Shown here one piece after another: positions 6,813 through 14,251 of a DNA stretch of 16,784 nucleotides. A model generated the notes under the pieces. The model was not told the DNA's origin, searched no databases, and saw only the letters and a program-made list of their open reading frames with translations. The position numbers were made by a program, and so were the translations under genes. This stretch comes from JBEKLJ01 sp050010255 (lineage in GTDB: Bacteria; Acidobacteriota; Terriglobia; Bryobacterales; Bryobacteraceae). Each line of letters starts with the position of its first letter. Positions within the stretch are counted from its first letter, which is position 1. The DNA lies in the NCBI GenBank assembly GCA_050010255.1, contig JBEKLJ010000058.1:1-16784 (forward strand). Reading direction: 5' to 3'.

Positions 6813-6827
6813 GTGGACGCCGCGCCG

Positions 6828-6845
6828 GCTTACGGACGGATTGCG
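6828..6845 (+). repeat. 18-mer shared motif, copy 1 (upstream of lipA)
   Basis: GCTTACGGACGGATTGCG lies 41 bp before the lipA ATG. It matches 17/18 bases at 8250-8267, upstream of the VWFA gene, and 14/18 at 14150-14167, upstream of the JAB-like gene. All three are in the same orientation. It is either a regulatory site or the outer module of the palindromic repeat family. Confidence 0.45.
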
Positions 6846-6886
6846 CCCGCGCCTGGCGGCAGGGGGAAGAAACGCCCCGGACTAGA

Positions 6887-7767
<881 letters not shown>

Positions 7768-7771
<4 letters not shown>

Positions 7772-8157
7772 CTGGCGGCCTCCGGCAGCAGCACCGGCCG
7801 GGCGCCGCGCCACAGCCGCTCCAGGCCGTAGAACTCGCGCGCGGCCGGCGAGAAGACGTGCACGATGATGTCGCCGTAGTCGGCGAGCACCCAATCGGCC
7901 TTCTCGTAGCCCTCGATGCCGATCGGCCTGCGGCCGCTCTTCTTCAGCCGCAGCTCGACCTCGTCGCTGATGGCCTGGATCTGCCGCTGGTTGGTTCCGG
8001 AGCAGATGACGAAGAAATCAGTGAAGGAGCTTATGCCGCGCAAGTCGAGGATACGGAGGTCACCGGCTTTCTTCACTTCAGCCGCGCGGGCCGCCAGCAA
8101 CGGCGCCGCTAGTGCTTCGTCCTGGAGAGCTTCGGGGCCGTCGGTTTTACTGCGCAA
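7768..8157 (-). CDS. rsfS: Ribosomal silencing factor RsfS
   Basis: RsfS (DUF143/Iojap family) binds protein L14 of the large ribosomal subunit and blocks subunit joining when nutrients are low. The 129-aa product is within the family range. It carries DLRGISSFTDFFVICSGTNQ, then RQIQAISDEVELRLKKSG, IEGYEKADWVLADYGDIIVH and a terminal REFYGLERLW, which are the family's conserved blocks. The start is an unusual TTG at 8157, supported by GAGGAG (minus strand, 8167-8162) four bases upstream. No better in-frame start lies nearby. In many bacteria rsfS sits next to nadD or rlmH; neither is visible here. The stop codon overlaps the lipA stop by 4 bp in convergent orientation. Confidence 0.93.
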
Positions 8158-8249
8158 TCAACTCCTCAGCCCTAATCGTACTACAACCAAGGCTCGAAAC
8201 CCCTCCTTCCTGCCGCGTTTCATCGGGCTCCCGGCTGCACTCCGATTCT

Positions 8250-8267
8250 GCTTGCGGACGGATTGCG
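8250..8267 (+). repeat. 18-mer shared motif, copy 2 (upstream of the VWFA gene)
   Basis: GCTTGCGGACGGATTGCG differs by one base from the copy upstream of lipA. It stands without the hairpins of elements A and B and lies 60 bp before the VWFA start. Because it is solitary, it argues for a site of its own rather than only a repeat fragment. Confidence 0.45.
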
Positions 8268-8280
8268 GGGCTGGCGGTTT

Positions 8281-8319
8281 CCCGAGCGGCGGGTGCTCGG
8301 GCGACCCGCAAGCTATAAT
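8281..8319 (+). promoter_or_regulatory. Promoter region of the VWFA gene with nested inverted repeats
   Basis: A perfect TATAAT lies at 8314-8319, eight bases before the ATG, so transcription would start at or within a base or two of the start codon. Over the -35 region are two interleaved inverted repeats: CCCGAGC (8281-8287) with GCTCGGG (8295-8301), and GCGGGT (8289-8294) with ACCCGC (8304-8309). No good -35 hexamer is visible. The repeats could be an operator or an activator site. Confidence 0.45.
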
Positions 8320-8327
8320 CGGCGGTA

Positions 8328-9275
8328 ATGCTGCGGTTGGCCAAGGTGCTGCCGGTGTTGTTGGCCGCGGGGCTGGCAGCGGGGCAGGAGGAATCGGCCG
8401 CCGTCTTCCGTGCTGACGCCCGCCTGGTGGTGCTGCACGCCACGGTTGTCGACAGGAGCGGGAGGCTGGTCACGAACCTGACGCGGGTCGCGTTCCGCGT
8501 CTACGAGGACGGCGTCGAGCAGACGATGAGGGTCTTCCGCCGCGAGGACGTGCCGGTGTCGCTGGGCATCATCATCGACAACAGCATGAGCATGAGGGGC
8601 AAGCGGGGCAAGGTCGAGGCGGCCGCGGCCGGCCTGGTGGCGGCCTCCAACCCCCAGGACGAGGTCTTCGTCATCAACTTCAACGACGAAGCCTACCGCG
8701 ACGCCGACTTCACCAGCGATCTCCAGAAGCTGGCCAAGGGGCTGGCGCGCATCGACTCGAGGGGCGGCACGGCGGTGCGCGATGCGCTGCTGGCGGGCAT
8801 CCGCTACGCCAAGGCGAAGGGCCGGAACGACAAGAAGGTGCTGGTGGTGATCACCGACGGCGAGGACAACATGAGCGGGGCCACGCTGCCGGAAGTGGTG
8901 CGCGAGGCGCAGCAGAGCGAGGTGCTGGTCTACGTCATCGGCCTGCTGTCGGAAGAGGAACACGCCGCCGCCCGGCGCGCCGAGCGCGAGCTGGACGAGA
9001 TCACGCGCGCCACCGGCGGCCAGGCCTGGTATCCGGCCGAGGTCGGCGAGGCCGGCCGCATCGCGCTCGAGGTGGCGCACGACATCCGCAACCAGTACAT
9101 TCTCGCCTACACGCCCTCGAACCCCAAGCTCGATGGCCGCTTCCGCCAGATCCGGGTGACGGCGGAGGGAGGGGGGCGCCTGACCGTGCGCACCCGCACG
9201 GGCTACTGGGCGACGCCGGACCTGGGCACGCGGCCCATGGCGCCGCCGGCGCCGAAACCCGCGGTCAGGCGCTGA
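8328..9275 (+). CDS. Secreted VWFA-domain protein of the acidobacterial type
   Basis: This 315-aa protein starts with a signal peptide (MLRLAKVLPVLLAAGLAAGQ, about residues 1-20), so it is exported. An N-terminal beta-rich segment follows (LVVLHATVVDRSGRLVTNLT, then FRVYEDGVEQTM), typical of the acidobacterial VWFA-related family (TIGR03436 as I recall it). The von Willebrand A domain spans about residues 75-265. It has a full metal-ion-dependent adhesion site: DNSMS (D84, S86, S88), the Thr of GGTAV (T148) and D177 in VVITDGED. The QYILAYTPSNPKLDGRFRQI region and VRTRTGYWA near the end are characteristic of the family. The ligand is unknown; such proteins probably bind proteins or surfaces. 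The promoter is strong and almost leaderless. The next gene runs the same way after 85 bp but has its own promoter-like TATACT. Confidence 0.92.
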   Translation: MLRLAKVLPVLLAAGLAAGQEESAAVFRADARLVVLHATVVDRSGRLVTNLTRVAFRVYEDGVEQTMRVFRREDVPVSLGIIIDNSMSMRGKRGKVEAAAAGLVAASNPQDEVFVINFNDEAYRDADFTSDLQKLAKGLARIDSRGGTAVRDALLAGIRYAKAKGRNDKKVLVVITDGEDNMSGATLPEVVREAQQSEVLVYVIGLLSEEEHAAARRAERELDEITRATGGQAWYPAEVGEAGRIALEVAHDIRNQYILAYTPSNPKLDGRFRQIRVTAEGGGRLTVRTRTGYWATPDLGTRPMAPPAPKPAVRR

Positions 9276-9310
9276 ACGCGCGGCAGGCGCCGCCCGCCCG
9301 GCGGCCGCGC

Positions 9311-9353
9311 TATACTGTGCGCTGCGCCAAGCGCGTGACATTCAAAGAGGAGG
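9311..9353 (+). promoter_or_regulatory. Promoter -10 and ribosome-binding site of the metallopeptidase gene
   Basis: TATACT at 9311-9316 resembles a -10 box; no clear -35 is seen. GAGGAGG at 9347-9353 is a strong ribosome-binding site seven bases before the ATG at 9361. Its spacing chooses that ATG over the GTG at 9355, which is only one base away from it. Confidence 0.5.
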
Positions 9354-9360
9354 CGTGACT

Positions 9361-11454
9361 ATGTCTGGATCGCTTATCTGCCCGTCGGTTCTGGTTGGCT
9401 GCGTGCTGCTCGGCTTGCCGTTGCTGGCCCAGCCCAACGCCGGCCAGCCGGCGTGGATCAAGGATTCCGTCGCGAAGCTCGAACAGGAGCTGGTGGTGCG
9501 CTACGGCGAGACGCAGCGCGGGCGCCTCCAGCGCGGCCTCAAGCAGGTGAGCGAGTTCTGGCGGGCCGGCGACGGAGACGCCGCGGTCTTCGAGGACTTC
9601 ATCCGCCGGAACTTCGCCGGCGATCAGGCGGCCCTGGACACGCTCTTCACCCGCTGTGAGACGCTGTCCGAGCAGCTTGATGGCCACATGCTGGAGATTG
9701 TGCGCGCCTTCCGCACGCAGGTGGATCTCGATCTGGGGCCCATCATGCCTTACGACGAGACGCTGGCCGGTTACGATCCCGGGGCCCACGTCAGCGAGGA
9801 TCTTTTCAGCAACAAGCTGGCCTTCGCCGTCCTGCTGAACTTCCCGCTGACCACGCTGGAGGAGCGCCTGGCGAACGGCGAGCGCTGGACGCGCCGGCAG
9901 TGGGCCGAGGTGCGGCTGGCGCAGCGCTTCTCGCGCCGGGTCCCCGCTCCGGTGCATCAGGCCATTGCCCAGGCCCGGGCCCAGTCCGAGCAGTACATCG
10001 CCGAGTACAACATCTGGATGTACCACCTGCTGGATGACCAGGGCCGGCGGCTGTTCCCGGCGGGGATGCGGCTGCTCGCGCACTGGAACCTGCGCGACCA
10101 GATCAGGGCCGATTATGCGCAACCGGACAGCCTGCCGCGCCAGCGCATGATCGCGCGCGTGATGGAGGACATCGTGCGGCAGACCATCCCCAAGGTGGTC
10201 ATCAACAATCCCGGGGCGGACTGGAATCCGTACACCAATGCCGTGCGCCCCTCCGAGGTCCGCGACGACGGCGGCGCGCCGGCGCCGGGGCAGAAGGTGG
10301 CGGGCGATGCGGAGCCGGACACGCGCTATGCCATGCTACTGGGGGCGTACCGCGCCGTGAGGCAGATGGACCCCTACTCGCCCATCGCGCCCACCCACAT
10401 GGCGCGAATGTTCAACGAGGCGCGCGAGCTGCCCGAGGACCGCGTGCGGGCGATGTTCGAGCGGGTGTTGACCTCGCCGCTCGCCCCCAAGGTCGCCGCG
10501 CTCATCCAGCAGCGGCTGGGGCGGCCGCTGGAGCCGTTCGACATCTGGTACAGCGGCTTCAAGCCGCAAGGGACATACACCGAGCCGCAATTGGACGCGA
10601 TCACGCGCCAGCGCTACCCCACCCCCGAGGCCTACCACAAGGACATGCCGCGCATGTTCGAGGCGCTGGGTTTCAGCCCGGAGACTGCGCGCTACCTGGC
10701 GGACCGCATCGTGGTGGACCCGGCGCGCGGCTCGGGACATGCCTGGGGCGCGCAGTTGCGCTCGGAGCGCGCCCATCTGCGCACCCGCGTGGGCCCGAAC
10801 GGCATGGACTACAAGGGCTACAACATCGCCGTCCACGAGATGGGCCACAACGTCGAGCAGACCTTCTCGCTCCGGCGCGTGGATCACTGGCTGCTGAACG
10901 GCGTCCCCAACACGGCCTTCACCGAAGCCATCGCGTTTGTCTTCCAGGGTAAGGACCTGGAGCTGCTCGGCCTCTCCAGCCCCGGCCCGCGCGAGCAGGC
11001 GCTGGGGACGCTGAACGACTACTGGGCGGCGTACGAGATAGCCGGCGTGGCGCTCGTCGATATGGCCGTCTGGCACTGGATGTACGACCATCCCGCCGCC
11101 ACCCCCGCCGAGCTTAAGGACGCCGTGATCCGGATCTCGACGGACGTCTGGAACAAATACTACGCGCCGGTGTTCGGCGCTCGCGACGTGGTGCTGCTGG
11201 GCATCTACTCGCACATGATCGACTCGTTCCTCTACCTGCCCGACTACCCCATCGGCCACCTGATCGCGCACCAGCTCGAGGAGCACATGCGCGCGGTGGG
11301 GAAGATCGGGCCGGAGGTGGAGAGGGTGACGCGGCAAGGGTCCATCGCGCCTGACCTGTGGATGAAGGGCGCCACCGGCGCGCCGGTCGGGCCGGATGCC
11401 CTGCTCGAAGCCACCCAGCGCGCCCTGGCGCAGGTCTCCACCGGGCCGCAGTAA
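9361..11454 (+). CDS. Secreted HExxH zinc metallopeptidase, M3-like, family uncertain
   Basis: The 697-aa protein begins with a signal peptide (MSGSLICPSVLVGCVLLGLP, cleavage near LLAQ). The first 450 or so residues are largely helical with no motif I recognise. The catalytic region has AVHEMGHNVEQ (H492, E493, H496) and TEAIAFVF (E522), a gluzincin HExxH plus Glu arrangement. The third ligand lies 26 residues after the second His, close to the spacing in M3 (thimet oligopeptidase/PepF) and unlike the 18-19 of M1. A downstream segment, YLPDYPIGHLIAHQLEEHM, could form the substrate-side helix seen in M2/M3/M32 enzymes. The product should be a periplasmic or extracellular peptidase. The start is set by a strong Shine-Dalgarno sequence. 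No partner genes are evident. The zinc-peptidase call is firm, the family placement is not. Confidence 0.8.
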   Translation: MSGSLICPSVLVGCVLLGLPLLAQPNAGQPAWIKDSVAKLEQELVVRYGETQRGRLQRGLKQVSEFWRAGDGDAAVFEDFIRRNFAGDQAALDTLFTRCETLSEQLDGHMLEIVRAFRTQVDLDLGPIMPYDETLAGYDPGAHVSEDLFSNKLAFAVLLNFPLTTLEERLANGERWTRRQWAEVRLAQRFSRRVPAPVHQAIAQARAQSEQYIAEYNIWMYHLLDDQGRRLFPAGMRLLAHWNLRDQIRADYAQPDSLPRQRMIARVMEDIVRQTIPKVVINNPGADWNPYTNAVRPSEVRDDGGAPAPGQKVAGDAEPDTRYAMLLGAYRAVRQMDPYSPIAPTHMARMFNEARELPEDRVRAMFERVLTSPLAPKVAALIQQRLGRPLEPFDIWYSGFKPQGTYTEPQLDAITRQRYPTPEAYHKDMPRMFEALGFSPETARYLADRIVVDPARGSGHAWGAQLRSERAHLRTRVGPNGMDYKGYNIAVHEMGHNVEQTFSLRRVDHWLLNGVPNTAFTEAIAFVFQGKDLELLGLSSPGPREQALGTLNDYWAAYEIAGVALVDMAVWHWMYDHPAATPAELKDAVIRISTDVWNKYYAPVFGARDVVLLGIYSHMIDSFLYLPDYPIGHLIAHQLEEHMRAVGKIGPEVERVTRQGSIAPDLWMKGATGAPVGPDALLEATQRALAQVSTGPQ

Positions 11455-11465
11455 GCGCGGGCGGG

Positions 11466-11505
11466 GCGGTTCACCGAGGTGCAGCGCGGTTCGCTGAGGT
11501 GCAGC
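11466..11505. repeat. Two tandem copies of a 20-bp unit between convergent genes
   Basis: GCGGTTCACCGAGGTGCAGC (11466-11485) is followed directly by an 18/20 copy (11486-11505). A shorter GCGTTCTGC fragment follows at 11506. The repeat fills most of the 61-bp gap between the two convergent stop codons. No terminator with a T-run is seen here. Confidence 0.6.
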
Positions 11506-11515
11506 GCGTTCTGCT

Positions 11516-13825
11516 TCAGTTCCGCGCCTTCACCGGGTCGCCGTAAACCGTTCCGCGTCCATGCGTGCCGACATAAACTCGGCCGTAGAGCTTTGGATCA
11601 CCGGTGATGTGCAGCAGCAGTCCCCACTGGTGCTGATCGTCATTGATGCGAACCCAGCTCCCTGCGGTGTTATCGGAACGGAAGATGCCCCGGACGCCAT
11701 CTACGACGCCAATCAAATACAGCGCGGAATAGGCGGCGCCGGGCGCCCCTTTACCGAAACCGAAAGCGTGAATCTCCTGCACACCGCCGAGTCTGACGAA
11801 GGTCTTGCCGGTGTTGGTGGAGTGATAAAGCCCGTTAAACGCAGCGAGCCAGAGGTCTCCTTCTCTGCCGGGCGTGGCGTAGATGCGGTCCTGCCCGCCA
11901 CGTTCGTCTCCACGCTTTCCGAGGCGCTCGTGTCCAGACTCCCCGCTGCGCTGCGGTAATCCATCCGGCAGATTCATGGGCTGCGCGTCAAAAGCCGCTC
12001 CTCCGTCGCTGCTGACGAAGAGCTGTCCGTCAAACAAAGCCATCGCGTAGAACTTCCGCGGATTGACGCGGTCGGCAATGACGCGCGTATTACGGGGGAT
12101 ACCGAGGGACTGCGTCCATGTCGCACCGCGGTCTCGGGTGAAGCTCACCGGGCTCCCCTCCGGCGTCCAGACCCAGGTGGTTCCGTCGGAAGAGACCGCG
12201 ACGTGCCCCAGCCGGCTATCGGGTTGCGGGGTGGATGCCGTTGGCTGCCAGGACTTGCCGCCATCCAACGAGTAACCGATGTTGCCGCCGCCGCGATGGT
12301 TCGAAGCCCTGCCCACGCGGACAATGACCTCCGGTTTGTTCTCGGCGCAGGCCACGCCGTTGGTGTTGCCGAAGTGCGGGTGGTCGTAACTGCCTTCGGG
12401 GGCGGGCTTGTCCAAATCCCAGTGCACGAATCCGCCGTAATCTCCAACCGCGGTGAGCAGGTGCGCGCCTTGCGGAGGGCTGAGCAGGTCGAGCGCCACC
12501 GTCTCCTCGATGCCCGTGCTCATGACGCTCCACCTGGTTGGCCTGCCGGCGTCAACGGCCCGCAAGTTGAACGTCTCGTAACCGCCATAACCGGTGGTAA
12601 ACATCGCATGATCGGGGTCGGCTGGATCGATCTCGATATCGAACAGCCAATGAATCGGCGTGGCGGATACGTAAGGTGCCAGGGAAAAATCGTAGGTACC
12701 GCCTCCCCCGAATACCGGCTTCCAGGTCCTGCCGCCGTCGATACTGCGGAAGATGTCCTCCCCACCGGCACTGCCCGGGCGATAAAACGAGCTGGCGATG
12801 ACCACTTGGGGATTGTGCGCATCGGCGGAAACGGCGGCATAGCCAAACGCCTTCCCGCTATCGGGGGCAGGCCTGTCCGGCGTGATGTCAGTCCACCCGC
12901 CGGTGTTGGTGTTGAACTTCCACACCCCGCCGTTGGTCATCGGCCAGGGACCGGGATCGGTGCCGTAAGACAGGTACAGCGTCCCGTCGGAGGCCAGCAC
13001 GGCGTGGTTCGGCCGATACTGAGCCGGCTGACCCGGCACTGGCTGCCAGGTCTTGCCGCCGTCGGTGCTGCGGAACAGGTTGTCCCTTCCCATCAGCGAA
13101 GCGCCGACGTAGATGGTCGAGCTGGCCCTGCCTCGTGACCCGCTGCGGGGATCCAAGACGGCGAACACAATGCCGCTCATGCGATTCCCCCAGCTTTCCT
13201 GGCTTTGGCCGGGCGGCGGCGCTTCGGTTACATCCGGGAAGCTTTCGACTCTCCTCCACGTCACTGCACGATCTGTGCTTCGCCACAGGCCGGCGTGGCG
13301 CGTGCCGAGATAGATCACGTTGCCGTCGTTGGGATCGACGGCCATGCGCTCGCCGTTGCCGCGGCCGTTCTCATTGCCGCCCATCTTGAAGGGCATGTTC
13401 GTACGCTGGAACGTCCTGCCGCGGTTGCTGGAGCGCAGGATCGCGCCGTTGTGTGTCTTAGAATCGGTGTAAGTGCCGCACGCCAGGTACACGCGACTTG
13501 AATCGGACGGATCGAGCGCGATGCTCTCGACCCCCATCAGGTTAGTGTCTTCGTAGGACAGCCAGTCGAGCAGCGGCTCCCATCGCTTACTCCCGTCATT
13601 CCAACGATAGGCGCCTCCGATGTCCGTGCGACAGTAACGCACGCCTCCTGCCGTCGGGTGAAAAACGATGCCGGTGACGAACCCGCCGCCCACGATTTGC
13701 ACGCCTTTCCAGGTGTAGGGCACAGACGACGGCCGCTTGCCCTGCGCATTCCGAGCCCCTGCCGTGAACTGCAATGCCACGGCCGCCAGGAGGGCTACAA
13801 CAACCGTTCTGAGTGTTCGATTCAT
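11516..13825 (-). CDS. GH74 family xyloglucanase (endo- or reducing-end-specific), secreted
   Basis: Glycoside hydrolase family 74 enzymes cleave the beta-1,4-glucan backbone of xyloglucan. The frame is open upstream to 14116, but the ATG at 13825 begins a clear signal peptide (MNRTLRTVVVALLAAVALQF, cleavage near ARNA), giving 769 aa. The mature start VQIVGGGFVTGIVFHP is the GH74 hallmark. The two catalytic aspartates are visible: D68 in RTDIGGAYRW and D462 in GDYGGFVHWDL. Asp-box-type repeats of the twin seven-bladed propellers are numerous: STDGGKTW, SIDGGRTW, SLDGGKSW, SSNRGRTF, TRDRGATW and STNTGKTF. NGAILRSSNRGRTF and GRGNGERMAVDPNDGNVIYL are also family-typical. No cellulose-binding or dockerin domain is attached. 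It stands alone, with no other glycan genes in the window. Endo versus exo mode cannot be read by eye. Confidence 0.92.
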   Translation of the reverse strand: MNRTLRTVVVALLAAVALQFTAGARNAQGKRPSSVPYTWKGVQIVGGGFVTGIVFHPTAGGVRYCRTDIGGAYRWNDGSKRWEPLLDWLSYEDTNLMGVESIALDPSDSSRVYLACGTYTDSKTHNGAILRSSNRGRTFQRTNMPFKMGGNENGRGNGERMAVDPNDGNVIYLGTRHAGLWRSTDRAVTWRRVESFPDVTEAPPPGQSQESWGNRMSGIVFAVLDPRSGSRGRASSTIYVGASLMGRDNLFRSTDGGKTWQPVPGQPAQYRPNHAVLASDGTLYLSYGTDPGPWPMTNGGVWKFNTNTGGWTDITPDRPAPDSGKAFGYAAVSADAHNPQVVIASSFYRPGSAGGEDIFRSIDGGRTWKPVFGGGGTYDFSLAPYVSATPIHWLFDIEIDPADPDHAMFTTGYGGYETFNLRAVDAGRPTRWSVMSTGIEETVALDLLSPPQGAHLLTAVGDYGGFVHWDLDKPAPEGSYDHPHFGNTNGVACAENKPEVIVRVGRASNHRGGGNIGYSLDGGKSWQPTASTPQPDSRLGHVAVSSDGTTWVWTPEGSPVSFTRDRGATWTQSLGIPRNTRVIADRVNPRKFYAMALFDGQLFVSSDGGAAFDAQPMNLPDGLPQRSGESGHERLGKRGDERGGQDRIYATPGREGDLWLAAFNGLYHSTNTGKTFVRLGGVQEIHAFGFGKGAPGAAYSALYLIGVVDGVRGIFRSDNTAGSWVRINDDQHQWGLLLHITGDPKLYGRVYVGTHGRGTVYGDPVKARN

Positions 13826-13948
13826 AGGTATAGGTCCTGCTTTACAGGATTCCTCGACGCTTGGCGAAACCGCCCATCCGGTTCCGGCCGCACGATCACA
13901 GCTCCCAGCATATCCCGAAGGCGATGGGTTCTGAACGTGCGACTGTTC

Positions 13949-13954
13949 ATTGTA
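13949..13954 (-). promoter_or_regulatory. Possible -10 box for the GH74 gene
   Basis: TACAAT reads on the minus strand about 120 bp upstream of the GH74 start. There is no convincing -35, so support is weak. The 422-bp region between the divergent GH74 and JAB-like genes otherwise holds element B, the third 18-mer and a short upstream ORF. Confidence 0.25.
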
Positions 13955-14051
13955 GCCCGCTTTTCTCACCACGACCGTGGCGAGGCGCGATGAGAGGGCC
14001 GCAAAAGCATCAAGCGATGCCGCAGGGCGCGCGCGACGGCCGGCGCCCGGA

Positions 14052-14130
14052 GGCGAGTACGGGGACCTGTCCGGGAAGCGTTGTGCCAGGCGTCGGCACG
14101 ACTGCCGACGCGGCACGCTGAAGCGTGCGC
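14052..14130. repeat. REP-like composite of palindromes, element B
   Basis: A 27-bp box at 14052-14078 matches element A at 23/27. Next comes a hairpin at 14090-14111 with perfect 9-bp arms GCGTCGGCA and TGCCGACGC and loop CGAC, enclosed by GTGCC (14083-14087) and GGCAC (14112-14116). A second hairpin, 14113-14128, has arms GCACGC and GCGTGC around TGAA. The 9-bp stem differs from that of element A by one base in each arm, at positions that pair with each other. The TGAA loop is common to both elements. The element lies between divergent genes. Confidence 0.65.
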
Positions 14131-14149
14131 TACGACAGGAGCCGTGTCG

Positions 14150-14167
14150 GCCTGCGGACAGATTACA
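14150..14167 (+). repeat. 18-mer shared motif, copy 3 (upstream of the JAB-like gene)
   Basis: GCCTGCGGACAGATTACA matches the copy at 8250 at 14/18 bases. It follows element B by about 20 bp, much as copy 1 follows element A by about 45 bp, and lies 80 bp before the JAB-like gene. Confidence 0.4.
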
Positions 14168-14224
14168 GGCTCATCCCGCATTGGAGAACGCTCGCTCTTG
14201 TGTTTCCAGGCGGGAGCCACTACG

Positions 14225-14251
14225 ATGGACCTGACGTACCGAGCGCCATGA
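14225..14251 (+). CDS. Possible 8-codon upstream ORF coupled to the JAB-like gene
   Basis: GGGAG at 14212-14216 stands eight bases before an ATG that opens MDLTYRAP and stop. Its TGA overlaps the ATG of the JAB-like gene as ATGA. The JAB-like ATG has no ribosome-binding site of its own, so reinitiation after this short ORF would explain its translation. It may also be chance. Confidence 0.3.
   Translation: MDLTYRAP

Noticed and set aside
6650..6850. Insertion sequence between hutI copy 2 and lipA
   Set aside because: No transposase frame, no terminal inverted repeats enclosing the region and no target-site duplication; a REP-like non-coding repeat fits better.
13826..14116. Upstream extension of the GH74 frame by 97 codons
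   Set aside because: The ATG at 13825 starts a clear signal peptide, and the extension runs through repeat element B.
14125..14247. Upstream extension of the JAB-like frame to a GTG at 14125
   Set aside because: This start lies inside a hairpin of element B and the added residues show no domain-like character.
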